From contig CALKHQ010000337.1 of assembly GCA_937988735.1 (NCBI GenBank), forward strand, positions 1 to 49,122: DNA of 49,122 bases, given 5' to 3'. Of this stretch, positions 8,739-17,545 are shown piece after piece (position 1 is the first letter of the stretch; the number at the start of each line of letters is the position of its first letter). This DNA comes from an uncultured Alphaproteobacteria bacterium. GTDB taxonomy: Bacteria; Pseudomonadota; Alphaproteobacteria; CALKHQ01. The position numbers were made by a program, and so were the translations under genes. The notes under the pieces were generated by a model, which did no database searches, was not told the DNA's origin, and saw only the letters and a list, made by a program, of their open reading frames with translations.

Positions 8739-8955
8739 GGTGGGGGTTCCTTCTTGTCTGCCTCGGATGTAGAGCGCGCTTCAGTATTGGCGATGCATGA
8801 CCGTCCCCAGGGGCACCTGCAGAAGATCCCCTACGATATTCCAGCGCCGCAAACTGGAAGTCACTCGACCATCGTCAGGCGTCACCCCCCGGCCTTCGAG
8901 CCAGGGACAGCCGGTTCGCAAGCGAATTCGCTTTCGCCAACAAACCCCTCCAGCC

Positions 8956-9789
8956 TTAGCCTTCCAGTTCTCGTCTTTCGAACTCAGACCTCAGGCTCCA
9001 CACTCGATCAAGCGCCTTATCGTGCCCAAATTGCCCGATAGCCCAGATTGCCAAACCGCGTTCGCCGCCCGCTGACTCTATGATGTCGAAGGCCTCGGAC
9101 TCGCTGATGTGGCGACCTTTCTTCACGCACAAATATGCATACGTTGCAGGGAATTTCTCTCGAATCATCGACCAACTTTCTTCAGACAAGGGGCCTACTC
9201 TTAGAGCGGCACGGCTGATCACCCATCCCTCATCACATCGGGAGATCAGTTCCGGCAAAATCTGTTCAAGCACGCCCTCCTCCGCGTGCTTGACGATGAT
9301 CCCGGCGGCACCGACATCGCCGGTTTCGCGCCAGTACGCGATAATTTCGCTGAGGCCTCGCATCAGCGGGTCATGGGCGATGGCCTTCAACCACCGTGCT
9401 GAAGCGCTACGGGTGCCTCTATCTCGCCATCGACCGAGCGCATGTTCCCGCGTCGTCGGCGACAGAAAAGGGTAGAGCAACGACAGCAAAGAATCGATCC
9501 GAACTCGGATCCTTGCCTCAGATACATGCATTTCCATTAGCCGCGCTGCTAAACTATCCAACATTTCGGGTGACTTGCTGTCTTTGCCCAGCCTCGTCAA
9601 GCGGGTACGTACGGCGCGAAGGACGTCAGGCGAGGCTGACAGAGCTCGCAGTGCCACATCCTGAAGCTCATCAAGTGTTAGACAAGATGTATAACCGTGA
9701 AGAAGCTCACGGGCTAGATCGCTCGATTTAGCCTCTCGAGCAAGTTCAGCAAGGCGATCGAATCGCGAATCTGTACGCTTACAAGCCAT
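8956..9789 (-). CDS. Orphan hypothetical protein, all-helical, AT-richer (likely acquired)
   Basis: I do not recognise this 277-residue protein. It has no signal peptide or membrane segment and reads as a chain of amphipathic helices, for example LTLDELQDVALRALS and SLLSLLYPFLS, compatible with a HEAT-like solenoid. Base composition differs sharply from the flanks: two lines counted by hand (9121-9180 and 9541-9600) are 43% and 53% GC, while neighbouring genes are far higher. Candidate starts are ATG 9789 (GAGAG ribosome-binding site six bases upstream) and ATG 9816 (nine residues longer). The 217-bp stretch 8739-8955 on its 3' side is also AT-richer and holds a 14-bp palindrome at 8920-8933. 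It is probably a recent insertion between two older genes. Confidence 0.75.
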   Translation of the reverse strand: MACKRTDSRFDRLAELAREAKSSDLARELLHGYTSCLTLDELQDVALRALSASPDVLRAVRTRLTRLGKDSKSPEMLDSLAARLMEMHVSEARIRVRIDSLLSLLYPFLSPTTREHALGRWRDRGTRSASARWLKAIAHDPLMRGLSEIIAYWRETGDVGAAGIIVKHAEEGVLEQILPELISRCDEGWVISRAALRVGPLSEESWSMIREKFPATYAYLCVKKGRHISESEAFDIIESAGGERGLAIWAIGQFGHDKALDRVWSLRSEFERRELEG

Positions 9790-9836
9790 GCTGCGCTCTC
9801 GGGGAGATGTCTCCATCACCCCATCAAGCAGTCTAT

Positions 9837-10904
9837 TTATATCTCCTCCACCCTCACCGCCCTTCCCAGCTCCTGTGACCGCAACGCCGCGAGCGTGAAC
9901 CGCAGCACCTCGCGGCCCTCCTCGCCGGTCAGCGAGGGGGTGCCGCCTTCGGTCATCACGCGGATCCAGTGGCGGGTGGAGTGGACGAAGCTCGATTCCC
10001 AGTCGGTCTCCATGTCGGAGAAGCCGGTGGTCTCGCCCTCGCGGTAGAGGATCACCGGCGGGCGGTCGCCGATGCGGCCGTGGCCGCGGGTGATCCAGAT
10101 GACGCCTTCCTCGCCCGTGATCTCGACCTGGTCGTCCTGCGGGTAGGTGCGGGTGTGGACCTCCAGCCGCGGCGCGTGGACGGCCTCGAAGTTGCCGAAG
10201 CGGCCGCAGGAGAAGCGCCAGCTCACCATCGCCGGCGCGTCGAGCAGGCCGGCGTCCACCTCGGTCGCGCCGATCCAGGCGTGGACCTCCTCCGCCTGGC
10301 CCATGAAGTACCAGCCGAGCGCGAACTTGTGGTGGCCGTCGTCGAAAATCACCGGGCCGCCGCCGCAGGTCTCCGGGTTGAACCGCCACGCCGCGGCAGA
10401 GGGCGGGATCGGCCAGGCGTTGCGCCCCTTGCCGAAGGTGCTCTTCACCCGGATCGACAGCGGCCGGCCGATGGCGCCGGCGTCGATCAGCGCCTTCGCC
10501 TTCACCACCGGCGGGTAGAACACGAAGTTCTCGAACACCTTGAACACCCGCCCGGCCTGTGCCGCCGCGGCGCACATCGCGTCGGCGTCGGCGACCGAAT
10601 GCGCCATCGGCTTCTGCACCGAGACGTGCTTGCCGGCGGCGAAGGCGGCCAGCGTCGCCGGCTTGTGCAGGTGATGGGGGAGCAGGATCTCGACAGCGTC
10701 GACCTCGTCCACCGCCAGCAGGTCGTCCCAGTTGTCGAACACCCGGCTTTCCGGCACGCCCCAGGCCGCGGCCTGCGTCTTCGCCAGGTCCCGGTTGGCG
10801 TCGCAGACCGCGACGATCTCCGCCTTCGGGTTGGCGATGTACTCCGCCGCATGCAGGCCGGAGATGCGGCCCGTCCCGATGATGCCAACCCGCAGCCTGT
10901 CCAT
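9837..10904 (-). CDS. Gfo/Idh/MocA family oxidoreductase
   Basis: The 355-residue protein has an N-terminal Rossmann fold (VGIIGTGRISGLH, residues 6-18), the family motif VQKPMAH with the conserved Lys, and a C-terminal alpha/beta substrate domain with the GHHKFALG segment. Such enzymes oxidise or reduce a hydroxyl or keto group of sugars, inositols or related polyols using NAD(P). The helix after the Rossmann loop and the EILLPHHLHK stretch fit a typical member. No sugar transporter or kinase is adjacent, so the substrate is unknown. The stop lies only 47 bp upstream of the AT-richer orphan gene, which may once have separated this gene from its partners. Confidence 0.9.
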   Translation of the reverse strand: MDRLRVGIIGTGRISGLHAAEYIANPKAEIVAVCDANRDLAKTQAAAWGVPESRVFDNWDDLLAVDEVDAVEILLPHHLHKPATLAAFAAGKHVSVQKPMAHSVADADAMCAAAAQAGRVFKVFENFVFYPPVVKAKALIDAGAIGRPLSIRVKSTFGKGRNAWPIPPSAAAWRFNPETCGGGPVIFDDGHHKFALGWYFMGQAEEVHAWIGATEVDAGLLDAPAMVSWRFSCGRFGNFEAVHAPRLEVHTRTYPQDDQVEITGEEGVIWITRGHGRIGDRPPVILYREGETTGFSDMETDWESSFVHSTRHWIRVMTEGGTPSLTGEEGREVLRFTLAALRSQELGRAVRVEEI

Positions 10905-11045
10905 GATGGCTTTCCCCCCGATCGTGCGACGCCGTTGTTGCCGGCCTTGCCCATGAGATCACACCGCCTGCGCGCGGAATGCAATGCAGTCGGGCGGGCA
11001 GGGGCGCAGATCGGGCCGCGGGGGAGGGCGGGCTGGTCGGAAGGG

Positions 11046-11837
11046 CTAGCCCAGCCGTTCCAGCCACAGGCTGCCGGGCGGCGCGTCCGGGGCGGCGGGG
11101 AGGCGTCCGGCGACCGAGGCGGCGACGGCTGCGTCCATGCGGGTGGCGGCATAGTGGCTCGCCCACAGCGGCCGCCAGCCGCCGGCGCCGATCAGCGCGC
11201 CCACCGCCTGGCTCTCGTTGTACCCGCGCCACGCCCACGCCTCGGGGTAGGGGTCGGGCAGCATGATGTCGTGGAAGTGCACCAGCACCCCCGGCGGCAG
11301 CGTCGGCAGCACCCCGTTGAGGATCAGGTCCACGTCCGTCCCCGGCATCAGGATGTGGCTGGAATCGACGCTGAGCAGGTCGCCGGGCCCCAGCGCCGCG
11401 AACAGAGCCGGGTCCGCCTCCTGCACCACCGTCGCCTCCCAGCGGGCGGCGAGCCCGGTCAGCGTCGCCCGCGGCTGCGGGTCGATGGCGACGAGTTCGG
11501 TGGCGAGCCCGCCGTCGGCGATGGCGCGGGCGAGGAAGCGGGTGGAATGGCCGGCGCCGACCTCGACGATCCGTCGCGGCCGCCGCTCGCGGACCATGAC
11601 GTAGGCGACGGCGGCATCCAGCGTCGGGAACCAGTCCTGCCGCCAGCGCGGCGCGCCGGGCGTGGTGGGGTCCGCCGGGATCGCCTGCAGGGCGGCGGCA
11701 TGGGCGTCGCAGGCGGCGAGCACGTCACGGAAGGCGGGCTCGGCGGCGGCGAGCAGGCGTTCGATCGCGGGATAGGCCATCCGCGCGCTGACGGAGGCCC
11801 GGTAGCGGTAGGGGATGAAGAACCCCGGCCGGCTCAC
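11046..11837 (-). CDS. Class I SAM-dependent methyltransferase (Methyltransf_24-like)
   Basis: The 263-residue product has a SAM-binding glycine-rich loop IVEVGAGHSTRFLARAI, an acidic strand end (VAIDPQ) and a later SVDSSHILMPGTDVDLIL block followed by VLVHFHDIMLPDPYP. These are typical of the Methyltransf_24 group that often acts in cell-surface or secondary metabolism. The GTG at 11837 overlaps the stop of the upstream metallo-hydrolase gene by four bases (GTGA), which decides the start. An in-frame ATG at about 11780 would remove 19 residues. The acceptor is not predictable. Confidence 0.85.
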   Translation of the reverse strand: MSRPGFFIPYRYRASVSARMAYPAIERLLAAAEPAFRDVLAACDAHAAALQAIPADPTTPGAPRWRQDWFPTLDAAVAYVMVRERRPRRIVEVGAGHSTRFLARAIADGGLATELVAIDPQPRATLTGLAARWEATVVQEADPALFAALGPGDLLSVDSSHILMPGTDVDLILNGVLPTLPPGVLVHFHDIMLPDPYPEAWAWRGYNESQAVGALIGAGGWRPLWASHYAATRMDAAVAASVAGRLPAAPDAPPGSLWLERLG

Positions 11838-12664
11838 ACCTGGAGCACCAGCCCTTCGCGGGCAACCACGGTGCCCGGGCGCGCGGCCTCGGCCTCGGCG
11901 GCCACCCTGTCCATGAAGGCGTCGTCGTGGGAGGGGTCGTGGTGGAACAGCACGCAGGTGCCGACCCCGGCGGCGTCGGCCACCCGCACCGCCTCCTGCC
12001 AGGTGGAATGGCCCCAGCCGATGAAGCGCTGGAATTCCTCGTCCGTGTAGGTGCTGTCGTAGATCATCATGTCGGCGCCGGCGCAAAGGTCCACGACCCG
12101 CTGGTCCACGATGCCGGGCCTGTGCTCGGTGTCGGTGATGTAGCAGACGGCGCGGCCGTCATATTCGATGCGGTAGCCGCAGGCGCCGTTGGGGTGGTTC
12201 AGCGCGCCGGTCTTCACCCGGATGTCGCCGTTGATCTTCAGCGTCTCCCCGCAGCTGAAGTCCTGGTAGGTGACGTCGGCGGCGAACACCGAGGGCGGGA
12301 TCGGGAACAGCGGCGCCATCATCAGCTCGCACAGCACCTTGCGCACGTTCGACGACGGCAGCAGGTGCCCGGCGCGCATCTTGATGCTGTAGCCCTTGCA
12401 GTAGATCGGGGCGAAGAAGGGCAGCCCGCAGATGTGGTCGAAATGGGTGTGGGTCAGCAGCAGGTTGGCCGATTTCGTGTCGCCCTGCAGCATCGCCTTG
12501 CCCAGCGGCCGGATGCCGGTTCCCGCGTCGAGGATGATCAGTTCGTCGCCGCAGCGCACCTCGATGCAGGAGGTGTTGCCGCCGTAGCGCTGATACGCCG
12601 GGCCGGGAGTGGCAATGCTGCCACGGACTCCCCAGAACTTGACGCTGAACCCGTGCTTGGCCAT
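11834..12664 (-). CDS. Metallo-beta-lactamase-fold hydrolase
   Basis: The 276-residue enzyme starts FSVKFWGVRGSIATPGP and has the metal motif HTHFDH at residues 72-77. Later ligands are seen in ALNHPNG, ITDTEH and LFHHDP. The WGVRGS opening is typical of a phosphodiesterase-like subgroup related to RNase Z, PhnP and cyclic-nucleotide phosphodiesterases, so a phosphodiester substrate is likely. An alternative ATG at 12715 adds 17 residues of low conservation. It is coupled by a 4-bp overlap to the downstream methyltransferase and diverges from an MFS gene across 138 bp. Confidence 0.86.
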   Translation of the reverse strand: MAKHGFSVKFWGVRGSIATPGPAYQRYGGNTSCIEVRCGDELIILDAGTGIRPLGKAMLQGDTKSANLLLTHTHFDHICGLPFFAPIYCKGYSIKMRAGHLLPSSNVRKVLCELMMAPLFPIPPSVFAADVTYQDFSCGETLKINGDIRVKTGALNHPNGACGYRIEYDGRAVCYITDTEHRPGIVDQRVVDLCAGADMMIYDSTYTDEEFQRFIGWGHSTWQEAVRVADAAGVGTCVLFHHDPSHDDAFMDRVAAEAEAARPGTVVAREGLVLQV

Positions 12665-12802
12665 CAACCGGGAACGACCCCTTTCACCTGCCTGTCCGTG
12701 GTCGGCCGTGGACATCCGCCGTCCCGGCGGGTGTCTGTGCACTTTCGCACAAAAGCCCGGGCAGACCATGGCATATATGCAACCCCTTCCCCAGACCAAG
12801 TG

Positions 12803-14074
12803 ATGGCCATCACAACATCCGCCCCGCGTCCCCGCGACATCCCGCCGCCGGCGCCGGGGCCGGCCGGGCGCGAGCGCACCGACTGGCTCGGCATCGCCTT
12901 CGGCCTCGCCCTGGGGTCGCTCGCCGGCTACCACCAGTTCAAGCTGCCCCCGGCGCTTCCGGTGATGCTGCGCACATACGGCTTCGACGAGACCTTCGCC
13001 GGCGCGCTGATGTCCGTCTATGCCGTGATCGGCATGCTGTTCTCGGGCGCGATCGGCGCCTGGCAGAGCCGGCAGGGCATGGCGCCCTTCCTCCACGTCG
13101 CGCTCGCGCTGCTCGCCGCCGGTAATGTGGTCGGCCTCATGGCGCCGGAAAGCCCGCCGCTGCTGCTCCTCGGCCGCGCGGCGGAGGCGGCCGTCTTCGC
13201 CATCCTCGCCATCAACTGCCCGCTGCTCTGCGCCCGCCATGCGAGTCCGCGCCACCGCATAATCGCGGTCGCCATCGGCGCGACCTGGATCCCGGTTGGC
13301 CAGCTCTGCGCCATCGCGCTCGGCGCGGCGACGCTGCCGGCGGGGGACTGGCAGGCGCTGTGGTGGGGCGGGCTCGTCGCCTGCGCCGCCTTCGCCGCGC
13401 TTGCCGTGGCGCTCTCCCGCCGCCTCGACCTGTCGCCGCCGCAGGCGCCGGGCCGAAACCGGCTCGATGCCGCCGACCGCGGCCGGCGCGCGGCGGTGGT
13501 GCTGACCGCCACCCTGTTCATGCTGTGGTCCACCCAGCTCATCGCCTACTTCACCTGGCTGCCGGAGGTGCTGGTCAGCGCCTTCGCGCTGGACGCCGCG
13601 CAGGCGGCGGTGGCCTATGCGGTGCCCGTGGCCACCGTGCTCGCGTTCAACCTCGCCGGCGGCTGGCTGCTGCGCCACGGGGCCGCGGTGGCGCCGCTGC
13701 TCGCCGTGTCGCTGGCGCTGCAGCTTGCGGTGTGGGTGGCGCTGCCGTGGACGCAGACGGACTGGACGGGCGTCGTATCGCTGCTGGTCTACGGCGCCGG
13801 TGCCGGCGTCACGCCGACCTGCCTGTACGCGCTGCCGTCGCTGCTGTTCGGCCACCGGCCGCCGTCGTCGGCCTTCGCCACGCTGATGACCGGGCGCAGC
13901 CTCGGCGTGCTGGTCGGCCCGCTGCTGCTGGCGCAGGCCTTCGCTCTCACTGGCGACTGGAACGTCGCCTCACCGATCTTCGCCGTCGCCAGCGCGCTCG
14001 CGGTGGCGGGGGCGGTCGTGCTGCACCGCCGGCTGCAGCGGCTCGGTCTGGGCCGTCACCAGCACGGCGGGTGA
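12803..14074 (+). CDS. MFS transporter, CynX/NimT-like
   Basis: The 423-residue protein has about 12 hydrophobic segments. The first half includes GYHQFKLPPALPVMLRTYGF, and the C-terminal half has a TM run ending in SPIFAVASALAVAGAVVLHRR. The arrangement resembles CynX-type major-facilitator exporters and importers of small anions or drugs. The substrate is unknown. The last 35 codons (13970-14074) overlap the 3' end of the convergent ferritin-like gene. The final membrane helix is encoded inside that overlap, so this reading frame is the functionally constrained one there. Confidence 0.88.
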   Translation: MAITTSAPRPRDIPPPAPGPAGRERTDWLGIAFGLALGSLAGYHQFKLPPALPVMLRTYGFDETFAGALMSVYAVIGMLFSGAIGAWQSRQGMAPFLHVALALLAAGNVVGLMAPESPPLLLLGRAAEAAVFAILAINCPLLCARHASPRHRIIAVAIGATWIPVGQLCAIALGAATLPAGDWQALWWGGLVACAAFAALAVALSRRLDLSPPQAPGRNRLDAADRGRRAAVVLTATLFMLWSTQLIAYFTWLPEVLVSAFALDAAQAAVAYAVPVATVLAFNLAGGWLLRHGAAVAPLLAVSLALQLAVWVALPWTQTDWTGVVSLLVYGAGAGVTPTCLYALPSLLFGHRPPSSAFATLMTGRSLGVLVGPLLLAQAFALTGDWNVASPIFAVASALAVAGAVVLHRRLQRLGLGRHQHGG

Positions 14075-14899
14075 GGGCGCCGGCCGCGCCATCCGCCGGG
14101 GCGACAGCAGCGCCTCGATCGAGGCGAAGGCGCCCCAGCAGGCGTGCCAGTACCGCCGCCAGCCGAAGCGGCCGGCGCGGAACACCCGCCAGTGGTCCAC
14201 CCAGACGAACAGCATCGCCAGCAGCAGGAACAGCCGCTGCACGCGGATGCGGAACCGCACCGCCGCTGGCCCGCGGGACAGCCGCACCCGGCCGAGCGTG
14301 CCGGCCTGGAACACGACATGGGTGCGCTCGTCGCGCAGGATCTCCGCGCAGATCGAGCGCAGGGCCAGCGACCCGGTCGCCCGCGCCAGCGCCTGGTAGT
14401 AGACCAGCGCCACCAGCTCGGCCGTCAGCAGGACGGAGAGGGCGAGGTCGAGCCCGCCCAGCTTGCGCACCCGGCGGAAGATGCTGTCGGACCAGTGGCG
14501 GCGCATCAGCGGCAGTCCCTGGCCTTCCATGAACCGCGCCAGCTCGGCGGCGTGGCGCTGCTCCTCGCGGACGAACAGCCGCACCGCCTCCGCGAAGGCG
14601 AGGTCGCCGGAGCGGGCGGCGTGCAGCTCGGCATGGTGCAGCAGGAAGCGGCCGTCGGAGCTCTCGCCGAGCTGGAACTTGGCCATCGACCGGCGGATGG
14701 CGCGGCGCTCGGCGGCGGTCAGGCGGTAGCCGTCGTCCCAGCGGATCGCGCGGGGCGCGGCCAGGTTCATGCGGAAGTGCGCCACCCACGGCCCCGCCGG
14801 CCCGAAGGGCGCCGGATCCAGCGCCCGCTCCGGTCGCCCGGCGGCCGCCGCCTCGCGCCGCAACCCCCGCCGCGAAAGGCTGCCGATCAGTCCGCGCAT
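13970..14899 (-). CDS. Ferritin-like diiron protein, convergently overlapping the MFS gene
   Basis: The 309-residue protein carries paired carboxylate/His motifs typical of a four-helix diiron fold: EEQRH at residues 112-116, Glu161, and EILRDERTH with Glu186, Glu191 and His194. A hydrophobic stretch at about 223-234 is followed by a basic region, so membrane association is possible. The family is often annotated only as ferritin-like; the reaction is unknown. The last 35 codons, after the diiron core and rich in Arg, His and Pro, lie antisense to the 3' end of the MFS gene. They look like an overprinted extension. The 113-bp gap to rmuC shows no clear terminator. Confidence 0.8.
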   Translation of the reverse strand: MRGLIGSLSRRGLRREAAAAGRPERALDPAPFGPAGPWVAHFRMNLAAPRAIRWDDGYRLTAAERRAIRRSMAKFQLGESSDGRFLLHHAELHAARSGDLAFAEAVRLFVREEQRHAAELARFMEGQGLPLMRRHWSDSIFRRVRKLGGLDLALSVLLTAELVALVYYQALARATGSLALRSICAEILRDERTHVVFQAGTLGRVRLSRGPAAVRFRIRVQRLFLLLAMLFVWVDHWRVFRAGRFGWRRYWHACWGAFASIEALLSPRRMARPAPSPAVLVTAQTEPLQPAVQHDRPRHRERAGDGEDR

Positions 14900-15013
14900 G
14901 AACGGTCTCCCCGCGCCGCTGTCCGGGTCGCAGGATGGCGGGCCGGGCGAGGCGGCGCAAGCGCCCTGCCGTCACTCCGTCTTGCCGGGCCCGGGCCGGA
15001 TCCGCCCCCGCGC

Positions 15014-16501
15014 TCAGGCGCCCGGCTCGGCCGCGTCGTCGGCTTCGTCCGCGTCGGCCTCGAAGCCGGGGAACTGGATGATCGAGCCACTCTCCGGCAG
15101 TGGGAGCTCCTCGACTGTGCGCAGCTTGCGCTCCACCGCGCGGGTGCGCCGGCCGGCCTCGTCCACGGTCCGCTTCGCCGTGTCGAGCTGCTTGCCGAGC
15201 TTCTCCCACACCTCGCCGTACTTGCGGAACTCGGCCTTGGCGGCGGCGAGGACCTGCCACACCTCCGACGAGCGCTTCTCGATCGCGAGCGTGCGGAAGC
15301 CCATCTGCAGGGCGCTCAGCACCGCGGTCAGCGTCGTCGGCCCGGTCACCATCACCCGATGCTGCGCCTGCAGGTCGCTGCACAGACCGGGCCGGCGCAC
15401 GACCTCCGCAAACAGGCCCTCCGTCGGCAGGTACATGATGGCGAAGTCGGTAGACTGCGGGGGATGGATGTACTTCTCGCAGATCGTCTTCGCCTGCTGC
15501 CGCACCGCGCGCTCCAGCGCCGCCGCCGCCCGCTCCGTCTCCTCCGGGGTTCCCGCCTCCTGCGCCGCCAGCAGGCGGTCGTAGTCCTCGTGCGGAAACT
15601 TGGCGTCGATCGGCAGCCAGATCGGGTCGCCGTCCCGCGCGCCGGGCAGGCGGATGGCGAACTCGACCGATTCCAGGCTCTCGGGCCGGATGCGCACGTT
15701 CTTCGCGTACTGGTCCACCGTCAGCATGTCGTCCAGCAGCATGCCGAGCTGGATCTCGCCCCAGCGCCCGCGCGACTTGACGTTGGTCAGCACCCGCTTC
15801 AGGTCGCCGACGCCGCTCGCTAGCGTCTGCATCTCGCCCAGCCCGCGGTGCACCTGCTCCAGCCGCTCGCTGACCAGGCGGAAGCTCTCGCCGAGCCGCG
15901 TCTCCAGCGTGCCCTGCAGCTTCTCGTCCACGGTGGCCCGCATCTGCTCCAGCTTCGCCTCGTTCTCCTTGCGGAGCTGCTCGAGGCTGCCGTGCAGGGT
16001 CTCGCGGATCGCTTCCTGCTTCTTCGCGTTGGATTCGGTCAGGCTGTCGATCCTGGCGGCGACGCCCTCCAGCCCCTCCTTCTGCTCGCGGCGCGCCTCG
16101 GCGTGGGCCTTCTCCAGCCGATCGGCCAGCTCGCGCACCTGCTGGTTGGTCTCGCCCAGCCGCCTGGCCTGGCTGTCGGCGAAGGACTCGGTGCTGCGGG
16201 CGAGTTCCGCGCGGATGTCCGCAAGCTGCTGGTTCTGCTGCTGGCCGAACGAGGCCAGCCGGGTCTCGAGCTGCGACTGGTGACCCTGCAGGATCTGGCG
16301 CAGCTCCTCCCGGTTCTGCCGGCCCTCCTCGCGGATGGCGGGCGCGATCCCGTCCAGCTTCTGCTCGAAGGCGGCCAGCTTCGGCTGCAGGTCGCGGATC
16401 ACCCGCGTCTGGCGTGCGACCTGGCCCAGCAGGAGAAGGCAAAGAAAGGCCGCGGCGCCGGCAAGGGCCGCGGCGGCGATGGCAAGGTAGAGCTCCGTCA
16501 T
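15014..16501 (-). CDS. rmuC: DNA recombination protein RmuC
   Basis: The 495-residue protein has an N-terminal membrane helix (residues about 5-28), a long coiled coil (about 60-220, rich in Gln, Glu and Arg) and a nuclease-like RmuC domain. Key blocks are SRGRWGEIQLGMLLDDML, PIDAKFPHEDY and IMYLPTEGLFAEV. RmuC limits inversion-type rearrangements at short inverted repeats. Its biochemical action is still poorly defined. The ATG at 16501 gives a normal transmembrane start. An extension to 16597 would add unlike residues. Confidence 0.95.
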   Translation of the reverse strand: MTELYLAIAAAALAGAAAFLCLLLLGQVARQTRVIRDLQPKLAAFEQKLDGIAPAIREEGRQNREELRQILQGHQSQLETRLASFGQQQNQQLADIRAELARSTESFADSQARRLGETNQQVRELADRLEKAHAEARREQKEGLEGVAARIDSLTESNAKKQEAIRETLHGSLEQLRKENEAKLEQMRATVDEKLQGTLETRLGESFRLVSERLEQVHRGLGEMQTLASGVGDLKRVLTNVKSRGRWGEIQLGMLLDDMLTVDQYAKNVRIRPESLESVEFAIRLPGARDGDPIWLPIDAKFPHEDYDRLLAAQEAGTPEETERAAAALERAVRQQAKTICEKYIHPPQSTDFAIMYLPTEGLFAEVVRRPGLCSDLQAQHRVMVTGPTTLTAVLSALQMGFRTLAIEKRSSEVWQVLAAAKAEFRKYGEVWEKLGKQLDTAKRTVDEAGRRTRAVERKLRTVEELPLPESGSIIQFPGFEADADEADDAAEPGA

Positions 16502-16678
16502 CGTTGTCCCTGCGCGATCCGGACTGCCGCACGGATCAGGCGGCGGTCCGCGATCCCGGGCGACTCGAGGAGTGGAACGGCATTGTCCGCCGTGCAACCG
16601 GGCGATGTCCAGCCCGGCGGGCCGCTCTACGTCCGCGGGTTTCCGGGCGGGGGCGGAGCGGCCCCTGCCGTGCCCGCG

Positions 16679-17545
16679 CTACTGCCCGAACATGCCGGCC
16701 GGCACCGCGCCGGCGAGAAACGGCTCGATGAAGGCGACCAGCAGCTCCGGCTGGGTGATGACGGCGGTGTGGGAGGTGGCCGGCATCACCGCGAGGCGCG
16801 ATTCCGGCAGTGGCTGGCCCATGTCGCCCATCACCCCGCCGCCGAGCAGGCGGAACAGGGCGACCGAATGCTCCAGCGTCACCACGTCGGCGTCGCCGGT
16901 GATGATCAGCACCGGCGTCTCCAGCGCCCGCACCTCCGCTTCCCAGGCCATCGGCTCGTGCTCCAGCCGGATCAGCTTCTCGACCAGCGCGGGGAAGCCG
17001 TCCGGGTCGGCGGCGAGCCGGCGGAACTCCTCGGCGAAGGGCATGTCGAGGAACATCTCCACCGTCAGGTGCGGGATGAACTCGCGGAACGCCGGCTGCC
17101 AGCCTTCCACGTCATAGGCGACGGAGGCGGCGACCAGCCGGTCCACCTTCTCCGGATGGCGGATGGCGAGCTGCAGCCCGGCGGCGGCGCCCATCGAGTC
17201 GCCGAACACGTCCGCCCGCTCGAGCCCCACCGCGTCCATGAACGCGGCCACGTCGTCGGCGAGGTTGGGATAGGTGATCGGGCGGTCGATGTCGGTGGTG
17301 CGGCCGTGCCCCTGGAACTCCAGCGCATAGACCCGGTGGTTCTCGGCGAGCATCGGGATGATCGCACCCATCGCCGGGATGTTCATGTAGGCGCCGTGCA
17401 GCACCACCAGCGGATCGCCGGCGCCCGAGACTTCGTAGTACATCTGCATCCCGTTGACCTCGACCCGGTCGCCGACGGCCCCGGTCTGGGCGGAGGCGGG
17501 GCCTGTGGCGGCGAGGCAGGCGGCAATGAGGGCGGTGCGGACCAT
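16679..17545 (-). CDS. Secreted alpha/beta hydrolase
   Basis: The 288-residue hydrolase has a signal peptide probably cut after ASA-Q near residue 19-20. The nucleophile is Ser117 in the elbow GDSMGAA, with an oxyanion HGAYMN and a likely triad of Ser117, Asp218 or Asp220 (ITGDADVVT) and His259 (TSHTAV). The fold matches esterase/lipase-type members; it may act on an ester or lactone in the periplasm. The stop lies 177 bp downstream of rmuC's start. The gene is probably transcribed alone. Confidence 0.88.
   Translation of the reverse strand: MVRTALIAACLAATGPASAQTGAVGDRVEVNGMQMYYEVSGAGDPLVVLHGAYMNIPAMGAIIPMLAENHRVYALEFQGHGRTTDIDRPITYPNLADDVAAFMDAVGLERADVFGDSMGAAAGLQLAIRHPEKVDRLVAASVAYDVEGWQPAFREFIPHLTVEMFLDMPFAEEFRRLAADPDGFPALVEKLIRLEHEPMAWEAEVRALETPVLIITGDADVVTLEHSVALFRLLGGGVMGDMGQPLPESRLAVMPATSHTAVITQPELLVAFIEPFLAGAVPAGMFGQ

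Noticed and set aside
8920..8933. 14-bp palindrome (AAGCGAATTCGCTT) downstream of the orphan gene
   Set aside because: It is exact but lacks a U tract and there is no second site; it could be chance or a weak terminator. It is mentioned only in the orphan-gene entry.
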